The translations under genes and the position numbers were made by a program. Source: an uncultured Planctomycetaceae bacterium (GTDB lineage: Bacteria > Planctomycetota > Planctomycetia > Pirellulales > UBA1268). Taken from it: DNA of 20,042 bases. A model generated the notes under the pieces. That model was given only the letters and a program-made list of their open reading frames with translations, searched no databases and was not told the DNA's origin. Location: the NCBI GenBank assembly GCA_903885855.1, contig CAISKG010000303.1:1-20042 (forward strand). Reading direction: 5' to 3'. Positions 9,001 to 14,276 of this stretch are shown here, one piece after another; position 1 is the stretch's first letter, and every line of letters starts with the position of its first letter.

Positions 9001-9513
9001 GGCGCCGGCCGCCAGCGCCGCCACGATCCCCCGGCAGCCGAGGTAGGCGTTGGCGGTGACGAGCCGGTCGCGCACGGCCGCCAGCGCCGCGCCGCTGTCG
9101 AGATTGGCGAAGCGCGCGTCGTCGGGGCCGGCGGAACGCAGTAGCTCGAGGCACTCGTCGCCGGAGACGACCCCGATCGTGAGCGACCGGCAGCCGCGCT
9201 CCTCGAGCGCGGCCCGGCAGGCGGCGGCGCAGGCGGCGGGGGCGAGGCCGCCGGCGTTGGCGACGAGCCGGCAGCGGCCGCCCGCGGCCCAGTAGTCGGC
9301 CAAGCGGCGCACGGCCTCGACGAAGTCGCGCGGGTAGCCGAGGGAGGCGTCGCGCTCGCGCTCGCGCGCCAGGATCGACATCGACACCTCGGCGAGGTAG
9401 TCGAGCGTGAGGTAGTCGAGATCGGGCTCCTGCGCGAGGAGGTCGCGTGCGGCCGTCGAGCGGTCGCCCCAGAAGGCCTGGGCGTTGCCGATGCGGAGGA
9501 CGTCCTTCGTCAT
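6022..9513 (-). CDS. AtuA (DUF1446) + AtuA-related domain + acyl-CoA ligase fusion
   Basis: An uninterrupted 1163-aa protein with three parts. Residues 1-460 are an AtuA/DUF1446 domain (IGNAQAFWGD, LTLDYLAEVSMSIL, ANAGGLAP, ITGRVADPAL, ECGTQVTGG). Residues 500-595 are the small AtuA-related domain (LAHGRSGDKGTSGNVGV, HLMPNLDGANFILHGAL). Residues 610-1163 are an AMP-forming acyl-CoA synthetase with P-loop FTSGTTGNPKGA (805-816), GYGQTEASP (946-954), GWLHTGDLA (1026-1034), RLKDLVIRGGENVFP (1047-1061) and catalytic Lys1138 in TVTGKIQKF. In Pseudomonas, AtuA and the ligase AtuH are separate. The AtuA biochemical role is unresolved; the ligase would activate a carboxylic acid for the island. The linker (470-500) contains an in-frame 27-bp tandem duplication. 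The ATG at 9513 overlaps the carboxyltransferase stop (ATGA) behind GGGAGG, implying coupling. Confidence 0.9.
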   Translation of the reverse strand: MTKDVLRIGNAQAFWGDRSTAARDLLAQEPDLDYLTLDYLAEVSMSILARERERDASLGYPRDFVEAVRRLADYWAAGGRCRLVANAGGLAPAACAAACRAALEERGCRSLTIGVVSGDECLELLRSAGPDDARFANLDSGAALAAVRDRLVTANAYLGCRGIVAALAAGADIVITGRVADPALVVGPCVHEFGWRDDDWDRLAGATVAGHLLECGTQVTGGISTDWLDLPDAAHVGFPIAEIDRHGGCTITKSPRAGGAVTPATVKEQLVYEIGDPARYVSPDVCVSFLDVAVEAIGPDRVRVRGARGMPRPPTLKVSATHHDGFRAAGTLVIVGDRAAEKAARCGRIVLERLAAAGHRFRDTLVECLGTGASVPVEGIRRPVGEATETVLRIAVEAESRSAVEAFAREIMPLVTAGPQGTTGYAEGRPRVHEVVRYWPCLVEAGLVAPRVETLVTADTRASRAAPAAWPPDPAQVVAPPSAAQVVAPPSAARAGREQAGTLLSLAHGRSGDKGTSGNVGVLLRDPADLPWLVEWLTAERVARHFAPLGVTGVERHLMPNLDGANFILHGALARGIRTDAQGKALAEALLALPLRPGGIPQAADEAEAPWVDGLSIGQVLRATATRFPDRPAAVFPERGWRMTWGELDREVDRVAAALLGLGLERGDHFGVWATNVPEWLLLQFATARIGVVLVTVNPSYRPAELAFALTAADIKGLAVIDRFKTTDYLASLLEAVPDLAGCRGGRVSSAAFPRLREVVQLRGPTAPWARSWDDFLGLGAGIPPARLALAEAAVGCDEPVNIQFTSGTTGNPKGATLSHRNILVNAFYAGTSQRLSALDSICVPVPLYHCFGCVLGSLCGVVHGTGLVFPAESFQADAVLAAIEAERCTALYGVPTMFIALLEHPDWPRRDVRSLRTGIMAGSPCPIELMKRVTGEMGAAEMTIGYGQTEASPLVTQTRFDDPLELRVGTVGRVIPGCEAKIVDPETGRTLPDGQAGEFCARGHGVMLGYYRQPDLTARAIDAEGWLHTGDLALRDTSGCYRITGRLKDLVIRGGENVFPREVEEVLYAHPAVRDVQVIGVPDRKFGEQVMAWVCLRDGRTASAEELKTFCRERLAYFKVPHYWKFVDAFPTTVTGKIQKFRMREISIVELGLEDVARIETA
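8034..8087. repeat. 27-bp perfect tandem duplication inside the fusion gene
   Basis: Two identical adjacent 27-bp units (8034-8060 and 8061-8087) encode a nine-residue repeat containing AQVVAPPSA. Decayed flanks suggest a third partial unit. It lies in the linker between DUF1446 and the AtuA-related domain and keeps the frame. Identity at the nucleotide level indicates a recent slippage event. Confidence 0.9.
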
Positions 9514-11105
9514 ACCTCCCACCCCCTGCCCGCTCCGCGCCGCAGATCCTCCGGGCGCGCGAGCGCCAGTGCCGCGGCCAGCCAGCGGCGGGTGTGATGG
9601 GGCTCGATGATGGCATCCACCCAGCCGCGCGCCGCGGCGTAGCGCACGTCGGTCTCCTCCTCGTAGGCCGTGCGCACCGTCGCGCCGAGCTCGGCCACCT
9701 CCCGCTCCGTGAGCGGCCGGCCGGCCTTCTCGGCGTCGCGGACGCGCAGCGACAGCAGCGTGCTGGCGGCCTGCGCGCCCCCCATCACGGCGTAGCGCGC
9801 GTTGGGCCAGGCGAGGATCAGCGCCGGATCGTAGGCCCGGCCGCAGAGGGCGTAGTGGCCCGCGCCGTAGGAACTGCCGACGATCACGGTGAATTTCGGC
9901 ACCGTGGCGGTGCTCATCGCCTTCACCAGCAGCGCTCCGGAGCGGATGATCCCCGACTGCTCGGCCTGCTTCCCAACCATGAATCCCTGGACATCCTGGA
10001 GAAAGACGAGCGCCACGCGGTTCTGCTCGCAGTCGCTCACGAAGCGGGCCGCCTTCTCGGCGGCGTCGCCGTAGAGCACGCCGCCGATCTGCACCTCGCC
10101 GCGGGCGTCGACGGCCCGGCGGCGCGCGTTGGCGACGATGCCCGCCGGCCGGCCGCCGATGCGGGCGTAGCCGGTGACGAGCGTCTTGCCGAACTCCCCC
10201 CGGAACTCCTCCCACGAGCCCGCGTCGACGATGCACTCGATCAGGTGGCGCGTGTCGTATTCGCCGCGGCCGTCCCCCGGCACGATGCCGTAGACCTCCT
10301 CCACGGCGCGCGCGGGGCGCGCGTCGGGGGGCAGCGGCGGGAGCGAGGGCCGCGGCGGCAGGAGCCCGACGAGCGTCCGCAGCCGCGCGAGGCAGGCCGG
10401 GTCGTCCTTCTCGTGGAAGTCGATCGTGCCGCTGCGCGCGGCGTGCATCGCGGCGCCGCCGAGTTCCTCCGGATCGACCGACTGCCCCACCGCCGCCTTG
10501 ACCAGCGCCGGTCCGGCCAGGCACAGCTGGCTCCCCTCGGTCATGAGGATCTTGTCGCACAGCACCGGCAGATACGCCCCGCCCGCGATGCAGTTGCCCA
10601 TCACGGCGGCGAACTGCGGGATGCCCTCGGCGGAGAGGACGGAGTTGTTGCGGAAGATGCGGCCGAAGTCGTCCTCGTCGGGAAAGATCTCGTCCTGCAG
10701 CGGGAGGAACACCCCCGCGGAATCGACGAGATAGACCAGCGGCAGGCGGAGCCGGTGGGCGATCTTCTGCGCGCGGATGAGCTTCTTGACCGACTGGGGA
10801 AACATCGCCCCCGCCTTGACGGTGGCGTCGTTGGCGGCCACCAGGCAGGGCTGGCCCGAGATCGTGCCGATCCCGGTGACGATCCCGGCGGCGGGCACGT
10901 CGCCCCACTCCGGGTACATGCGCCACGCCGCCCACAGCCCGAGTTCCAGAAACTCGCTGCCGGGGTCGAGGAGGAGGCCGAGCCGCTCCCGAACCGGGAG
11001 CCGTCCGAGCTTCCGCTGCCGCTCGCCCCCGCCCGCGCCGCCGCCGGCCCGCAGCGCCGCCTCCTCGCCGACGATCGTCGCCGTCACCTCGCGCAAGCCC
11101 GCCAT
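9510..11105 (-). CDS. Acyl-CoA carboxylase carboxyltransferase (beta) subunit, MCC/GCC-like
   Basis: A 531-aa carboxyltransferase that moves CO2 from carboxybiotin to an acyl-CoA, with both crotonase-like halves present. The N half has LVDSAGVFLPLQ (126-137), FGRIF and MGNCIAGGAYLP (169-180). The C half has FLQDVQGFMVG, then SSYGAGHYALCGRAYDP (411-427) and WPNARYAVMGGAQAA. The C-half wording resembles methylcrotonyl-/geranyl-CoA carboxylase beta subunits (LiuB/AtuC) more than propionyl-CoA ones. It needs a biotin carboxylase/carrier alpha subunit, and none is encoded in the window. The ATG at 11105 has GGGAGA about 10 nt upstream. Its TGA overlaps the ATG of the AtuA-ligase fusion. The acceptor (3-methyl-branched or isoprenoid enoyl-CoA) is inferred from neighbours. 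Confidence 0.92.
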   Translation of the reverse strand: MAGLREVTATIVGEEAALRAGGGAGGGERQRKLGRLPVRERLGLLLDPGSEFLELGLWAAWRMYPEWGDVPAAGIVTGIGTISGQPCLVAANDATVKAGAMFPQSVKKLIRAQKIAHRLRLPLVYLVDSAGVFLPLQDEIFPDEDDFGRIFRNNSVLSAEGIPQFAAVMGNCIAGGAYLPVLCDKILMTEGSQLCLAGPALVKAAVGQSVDPEELGGAAMHAARSGTIDFHEKDDPACLARLRTLVGLLPPRPSLPPLPPDARPARAVEEVYGIVPGDGRGEYDTRHLIECIVDAGSWEEFRGEFGKTLVTGYARIGGRPAGIVANARRRAVDARGEVQIGGVLYGDAAEKAARFVSDCEQNRVALVFLQDVQGFMVGKQAEQSGIIRSGALLVKAMSTATVPKFTVIVGSSYGAGHYALCGRAYDPALILAWPNARYAVMGGAQAASTLLSLRVRDAEKAGRPLTEREVAELGATVRTAYEEETDVRYAAARGWVDAIIEPHHTRRWLAAALALARPEDLRRGAGRGWEV

Positions 11106-11168
11106 CGGTCGACGTCTCCCAGGAACTCCCTCCCCCGATCCGCCGGCACCGTTCGGACGCCCCAGCGG

Positions 11169-11174
11169 ATTGTA
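11169..11174 (-). promoter_or_regulatory. Candidate leftward -10 box for the carboxyltransferase operon
   Basis: On the - strand the sequence reads TACAAT within GATACAATCC, about 65 nt upstream of the carboxyltransferase ATG. It shares TACAAT with the candidate before the dehydrogenase. No good -35 is visible. Confidence 0.3.
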
Positions 11175-11282
11175 TCGCTCGGGGGTAGGCCACCCCTCGG
11201 CTTCGGGGCGCGTCGCCGCCGCCGCCGCGGATCGGACCGGTCCCCCGGGCCTCGCCAGGCCTCACCAGGGCGTTGAGGCGGC

Positions 11283-11297
11283 TCACCAAGTTGGTGA
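11283..11297. promoter_or_regulatory. Dyad 1, TCACCAA-G-TTGGTGA
   Basis: A perfect 7+7 inverted repeat around one base. It is centred 205 bp upstream of the -24 element of the sigma-54-type promoter and 185 bp upstream of the leftward carboxyltransferase start. It has operator or activator-site geometry. Confidence 0.55.
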
Positions 11298-11364
11298 AAC
11301 CGCGGTTTTTCGGCCGTGAAACGGCCCTTATTTGGTCGCCGGGCCGGGGGGGGCCCACGCGGGC

Positions 11365-11379
11365 ACACCGATTTGGTGA
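11365..11379. promoter_or_regulatory. Dyad 2, ACACCGATTTGGTGA (12/15 to dyad 1)
   Basis: A second, imperfect copy of the same dyad 82 bp downstream of the first (centre to centre), matching it at 12 of 15 positions. Its centre is 123 bp upstream of the -24 element, within the usual range for enhancer sites of sigma-54-dependent activators. Confidence 0.5.
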
Positions 11380-11492
11380 TTCGCCCGTCCGGTGGCCCGG
11401 GCCCACCGCCGCGGCTGCGGCATGCCCTCGAAACGCTGTTTTCCAGGGGCAAAAGGCCGATCGGACGGATTTTTTCCGGGCTCATTCGCGAT

Positions 11493-11508
11493 TGGCACGG
11501 GCAGTGCT
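11493..11508 (+). promoter_or_regulatory. Sigma-54 (RpoN) -24/-12 promoter
   Basis: TGGCACG-N4-GTGCT fits the RpoN consensus TGGCACG-N4-TTGCW at every defined position but one. GG is at 11494-11495, GC is at 11506-11507, and the 12-bp offset is the required one. A T-run follows. The predicted start is near 11519, giving a leader of about 80 nt to the ATG at 11601. No other match was noticed before later genes of the operon, so this is probably the only main promoter. In Proteobacteria many PEP-CTERM genes carry sigma-54 sites linked to PrsK/PrsR, which makes the match more credible. Confidence 0.78.
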
Positions 11509-11600
11509 TTTCCACAGGGCAGGCGAGTGAGACCCGAAAGCCTCACCCGCCGGCACGCGAGATCGAGTCGGTGGCGTGGCGAGGTGGTGAGGAGGTTTCC

Positions 11601-12152
11601 ATGACGGCGGTTGCCCTGGACTTCGACGTCGAGCTGATGGCGGTGGCCCCCCGGCTGCCGGCCCTCAACGCCGCGGGCCGCCTCAACCTCCCGGTGGCCC
11701 TGCCCGGCGAGCCGATCTGTGTGGTGGCTTCCGCCGATCGCGGCCTGCGTCGCCGGCTGGCGGCGGCCGCGGAGCTGGGCGGCTGGACCGCCCACGAAGG
11801 GGGCGTCGACGGGGCTCCGCTCTCCTCGATCCTCCGCCACGGCCCGGAGCTGGTGGTGCTGGATCTGGTCAACCCGGTCGGCGGCGATCGCGACGCCCTC
11901 GAGGCCTTCGCCCGGACGGTGGCCGCCCGCCCCGACGTCCTGCTCATCGTCTGCGGTGCCGCCGACGACGTGGATCACGAAGTGCTGGCCCGCGAGCTCG
12001 GGGCCTTCGTCTACGTCTCGGGGGTTTCGCATGGCGACGCCCTGGTGACGGTCTTCCGTCAGGCCCACGACGTGGCGGCCCGTGCCTCCCGTCCCGCCCC
12101 GGCCCCGTTCGCCGCCGCCCCCCGCGCTCGCCTGGCCCTCGCCGGCCGCTGA
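11601..12152 (+). CDS. Degenerate receiver-like (CheY-fold) protein, first gene of PEP-CTERM operon
   Basis: A 183-aa cytoplasmic protein with no signal peptide or membrane segment. Residues 37-155 read like a response-regulator receiver: ICVVASADRG (strand 1), PELVVLDLV with Asp88 at the phosphoacceptor position, VLLIVCGAADD (strand 4) and GAFVYVSG (strand 5). The acidic pair after strand 1 is reduced to one Asp and the conserved Lys after strand 5 is missing, so phosphorylation is uncertain. An Ala/Pro/Arg tail (160-183) has no output domain. The ATG at 11601 has a strong GAGGAGG five bases upstream. It is first after the sigma-54-type promoter and 24 bp before the first small gene. Fold assignment is moderate; regulation of, or partnership with, the exported proteins is conjecture. 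Confidence 0.75.
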   Translation: MTAVALDFDVELMAVAPRLPALNAAGRLNLPVALPGEPICVVASADRGLRRRLAAAAELGGWTAHEGGVDGAPLSSILRHGPELVVLDLVNPVGGDRDALEAFARTVAARPDVLLIVCGAADDVDHEVLARELGAFVYVSGVSHGDALVTVFRQAHDVAARASRPAPAPFAAAPRARLALAGR

Positions 12153-12176
12153 TCACCCCGAATCGAGGAGCCCGTC

Positions 12177-12284
12177 ATGAACGCACGTGAGTCACGGATC
12201 TTCGAGGCCGTCACACCCCGCGATCTCGTCTTCTGCTCGATGCCGATCGCTGCCGTGCTCGTCTCGATCCTCTCCCTGCTCTGA
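12177..12284 (+). CDS. 35-aa single-pass membrane peptide A (paralogue of 14063-14170)
   Basis: A very short gene with its own Shine-Dalgarno (GAGGAG at 12165-12170, six bases before the ATG). It lies 24 bp after the receiver-like gene and 45 bp before PEP-CTERM gene 1. The peptide has a polar N-terminal half with charged residues and a hydrophobic second half (about 17-35) that ends flush with the stop. It shares TPRDL-x2-C-x2-PI-x5-SILSLL with the second small gene in the operon: same length, 16 of 35 residues identical. Among the 16 identical residues, six codons differ only at synonymous third positions, which supports translation. I do not recognise the family. It might help sort, anchor or regulate the PEP-CTERM proteins; that is inference from position only. 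Confidence 0.8.
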   Translation: MNARESRIFEAVTPRDLVFCSMPIAAVLVSILSLL

Positions 12285-12329
12285 GTCATCCCTGCCGCCG
12301 CATCCTGAAGTTTGTCAAGGAATCGTCCG

Positions 12330-13106
12330 ATGTCCGCCGCCGTCCCAAAGTCGCTCGCCCATGCCTCGATCCGCCCGGTCTCCCCGGCCGCGACGCGGCG
12401 CGTGTGGCTGACGATCCTGGGTTCGATCGCCACCGTGATCGGCATGGCTGCCAGCGGGCTCGCGGCTCCGGTGACGCTCTATGACTCGATCGACGGCCTC
12501 TCGAGCAACGGCTTCGATACCGCGAGCAATTCGGCCTGGCTCGCCAACCAGTTCCTCACCGATGGCGACGGCTACACCCTCGACACGGTGACCATCACGT
12601 TGCAGGAGGCGCCCGTCGGTGTCTCCGCGAACGTCCGCCTCAGCCTCTTCAGCAACTTCTTCGACTCTGGCGCGGGCACCGACACGCCCCTGGCTTCGCT
12701 GGGCGACTTCACCAACCCCGGATCGCTCGGCGCCGGCGACAACACCTTCTTGGCCGGCGGCCTCCCCTCGCTCGCCCCCAACAGCACGTACTGGGTGGTG
12801 CTCCACGTCGCCGGCACTGGAGCGGCCAGCAATGGAGTGGCTGCCATCGGCAGCGCGAAGTGGGCCTACACGTTCGGCACCACCGGCGGGCTCGTCCCTT
12901 CCGACGTCTCGACCTACTCCGCCGACGGCGGCGGCAACTGGTTTCCGAACTCGTCCGGCTCCCCCTACATGATGACTGTCAACGCCTTCGTGGCGGTTCC
13001 CGAGCCCTCGACCTATGCGATGGGCGTGGCCGGAGTGGGGGCCGTGTTCATCCCCTCGATCCTCCGCCGGCTCCGTCGCCAGGGGTCGGAATCCACGCTC
13101 GCCTGA
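12330..13106 (+). CDS. PEP-CTERM protein 1, choice-of-anchor-R-like
   Basis: A 258-aa exported protein. The N-terminus has an arginine-containing n-region of about 25 residues, a hydrophobic core (WLTILGSIATVIGMAASG, 26-43) and a probable cleavage after LAA (about 46). The middle is Ser/Thr/Gly-rich beta structure; phrases such as WLANQFLTDGDGYTLDTVTI and LAPNSTYWVVLHV resemble the 'choice-of-anchor R' domain found on several surface-anchoring signals. The C-terminus is a complete PEP-CTERM: VPEPSTYA (PEP at 224-226), a transmembrane segment, then the RRLRRQ basic cluster. An exosortase would process it and release or attach it at the cell surface. The ATG at 12330 has AAGGA eight bases upstream; an in-frame TTG at 12312 is less likely. 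Confidence 0.88.
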   Translation: MSAAVPKSLAHASIRPVSPAATRRVWLTILGSIATVIGMAASGLAAPVTLYDSIDGLSSNGFDTASNSAWLANQFLTDGDGYTLDTVTITLQEAPVGVSANVRLSLFSNFFDSGAGTDTPLASLGDFTNPGSLGAGDNTFLAGGLPSLAPNSTYWVVLHVAGTGAASNGVAAIGSAKWAYTFGTTGGLVPSDVSTYSADGGGNWFPNSSGSPYMMTVNAFVAVPEPSTYAMGVAGVGAVFIPSILRRLRRQGSESTLA

Positions 13107-13182
13107 TCCACGCCGTCGTCCCCTTCGATCGATCGCCCGTTCCGCACGCTTCTTGATTCGCAGCATCGTCATGGAGTTCCGC

Positions 13183-13977
13183 ATGTCCGCTGTCCGCTCC
13201 CTCCGGAAGATCACCGCCGTGAAGCCGCTCGCCCTGCTGGCGACGCTGGCGCTCGGCGGGCTGCCGGCAGCCGCGGAGCCGATGATCACCGGGTTCACGT
13301 TCACCGGCGCCAGCGTTCCGGAGGGGCAGGGGGGTCCGGACACGAGCTGGATGGTCGAGGCCTGGCCGGTCGACGCCCCGAACAAGCCCACGATGCCCTA
13401 TCCGGCCTGGGTCTTCTCGGGAAGCAGTTCGACCCCCGACAACGTTCCCGCCCCGTGGTATCCCGGCCCGCCCACCGGCTCGTTCAACCCACGTGCCTCC
13501 GGGGGCCGCTGGATCGGGCTGAACGAGAACGACGCCACGTCCGTCCTGCCCGACAGCCTCGGGCCGACGGTGGGCAGTTACCACACCGTCTATTCGACGA
13601 CGTTCGTCTCCAGCGAGGCTGGGACCGCGTTCCTGTGGCTCAAGGCAGCAGCTGACAACGCCGTCACCTTCTTCGTCAACGGCTCGGTCACAGGGCTCGA
13701 CACCAACTATCCGACGATCACCGGCGGCAGCCAGCTCGGCAGCCGTGAGCAGGGCCTCGCGACGCTCAAGCGGATCAGCGGCTACGTGCCGGTGCTGGCC
13801 GGCACGAACACCCTCTACGCGGTCGTGGAGGACCGCTTCGGCAGCACCAACACCTACGCCTTCACCGGCGTGATCGTCGTGCCCGAGCCCTCGACCTACG
13901 CCTACGCCGGTATGGCCGCCTGCGGGTTGGCCTTCGTCGGCCTGAAGAAGCGGCGTGGCCGGAAGCACGCCGCCTGA
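13183..13977 (+). CDS. PEP-CTERM protein 2
   Basis: A 264-aa exported protein. The signal peptide covers about 1-31 (basic MSAVRSLRKITAVK, hydrophobic LALLATLALGGL, AAA cleavage). The body has Trp/Tyr-rich beta-sandwich character (GRWIGLNEND, YSTTFVSSE, TAFLWLKAAADNAVTFFVNG, NTLYAVVEDRFG), suggestive of a jelly-roll carbohydrate-binding-like fold; I do not recognise a named domain. The PEP-CTERM tail is VPEPSTYAYAG (PEP at 234-236), a transmembrane helix, then KKRRGRKH. I chose the ATG at 13183 over the ATG at 13171 because GGAG lies six bases before it and it gives an MSA- start like PEP-CTERM protein 1. It lies 76 bp after that gene. Confidence 0.88.
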   Translation: MSAVRSLRKITAVKPLALLATLALGGLPAAAEPMITGFTFTGASVPEGQGGPDTSWMVEAWPVDAPNKPTMPYPAWVFSGSSSTPDNVPAPWYPGPPTGSFNPRASGGRWIGLNENDATSVLPDSLGPTVGSYHTVYSTTFVSSEAGTAFLWLKAAADNAVTFFVNGSVTGLDTNYPTITGGSQLGSREQGLATLKRISGYVPVLAGTNTLYAVVEDRFGSTNTYAFTGVIVVPEPSTYAYAGMAACGLAFVGLKKRRGRKHAA

Positions 13978-14062
13978 TCAGATCGTCCCCGTCACGCTTC
14001 GTCCGTCGTTTCCGCTCCCTCGCAGTCCTTCGCCCCTCGGGTTTCATCACCAGGAGAAAGCC

Positions 14063-14170
14063 ATGAACCTGCAACGCAATGCCGCCGGTGGTGTCTTCAC
14101 CCCGCGTGATCTCGCCCTCTGCTGCCTGCCGATCGGCCTGCTCTTCGCCTCGATCCTGTCGCTGCTGTGA
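14063..14170 (+). CDS. 35-aa single-pass membrane peptide B (paralogue of 12177-12284)
   Basis: The second copy of the small membrane peptide, again exactly 35 residues, with AGGAGA five bases before the ATG. It starts 85 bp after PEP-CTERM gene 2 and stops 106 bp before PEP-CTERM gene 3. Its N-terminal dozen residues differ from copy A, but TPRDL, the single aligned Cys20, Pro23-Ile24 and the terminal SILSLL are the same. The hydrophobic stretch (about 17-35) again ends at the stop codon, so the C-terminus would sit in or just across the membrane. A tight inverted repeat follows its stop codon by seven bases. Family and function unrecognised. Confidence 0.8.
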   Translation: MNLQRNAAGGVFTPRDLALCCLPIGLLFASILSLL

Positions 14171-14177
14171 TTTCGGA

Positions 14178-14196
14178 CGGCATCCGCCGGATGCCG
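14178..14196 (+). repeat. 9+9 perfect inverted repeat after small gene B
   Basis: CGGCATCCG and CGGATGCCG are separated by one base; as RNA this is an 8-bp stem with a 3-nt loop. It lies seven bases after the small-gene stop and about 80 bp before PEP-CTERM gene 3. There is no T-tract, so it is more likely an mRNA-stability or partial-attenuation element than a full terminator. Confidence 0.55.
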
Positions 14197-14276
14197 ACAC
14201 GCTCCCTCGATTCCAACCTGCCTCGATTCTTCACCCATCCGTCCCGACACGGGACGTCACCTGAAAGGAACCGCTC

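Larger units (their letters stand above)
11106..11600. promoter_or_regulatory. 495-bp regulatory region between the two main operons
   Basis: No credible gene is present. The region separates the leftward carboxyltransferase operon from the rightward PEP-CTERM operon. It contains a leftward -10-like box, two related dyads, a small GC hairpin (GGCCGT-GAA-ACGGCC, 11312-11326) flanked by T-rich stretches, and a sigma-54-type promoter. It is more AT-rich in patches (11305-11335, 11468-11515) than its surroundings, as expected of regulatory DNA. Confidence 0.6.

Noticed and set aside
6145..9144. A 999-codon open frame on the + strand opposite the AtuA-ligase gene
   Set aside because: Composition (His/Arg/Gly/Val) is that of a GC-rich shadow of a real gene; no motif or plausible N-terminus.
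9447..11276. A long + strand frame opposite the carboxyltransferase
   Set aside because: The carboxyltransferase on the other strand has complete family motifs; this frame has none.
11312..11326. GGCCGT-GAA-ACGGCC hairpin as a terminator of the leftward or rightward operon
   Set aside because: The stem is only 6 bp with a 3-nt loop, T-tracts on either side are interrupted, and it lies upstream of both operons rather than after a gene.
12312..12329. TTG start extending PEP-CTERM protein 1 by six residues
   Set aside because: The ATG at 12330 has a suitably spaced AAGGA, and the added residues bring nothing family-like.
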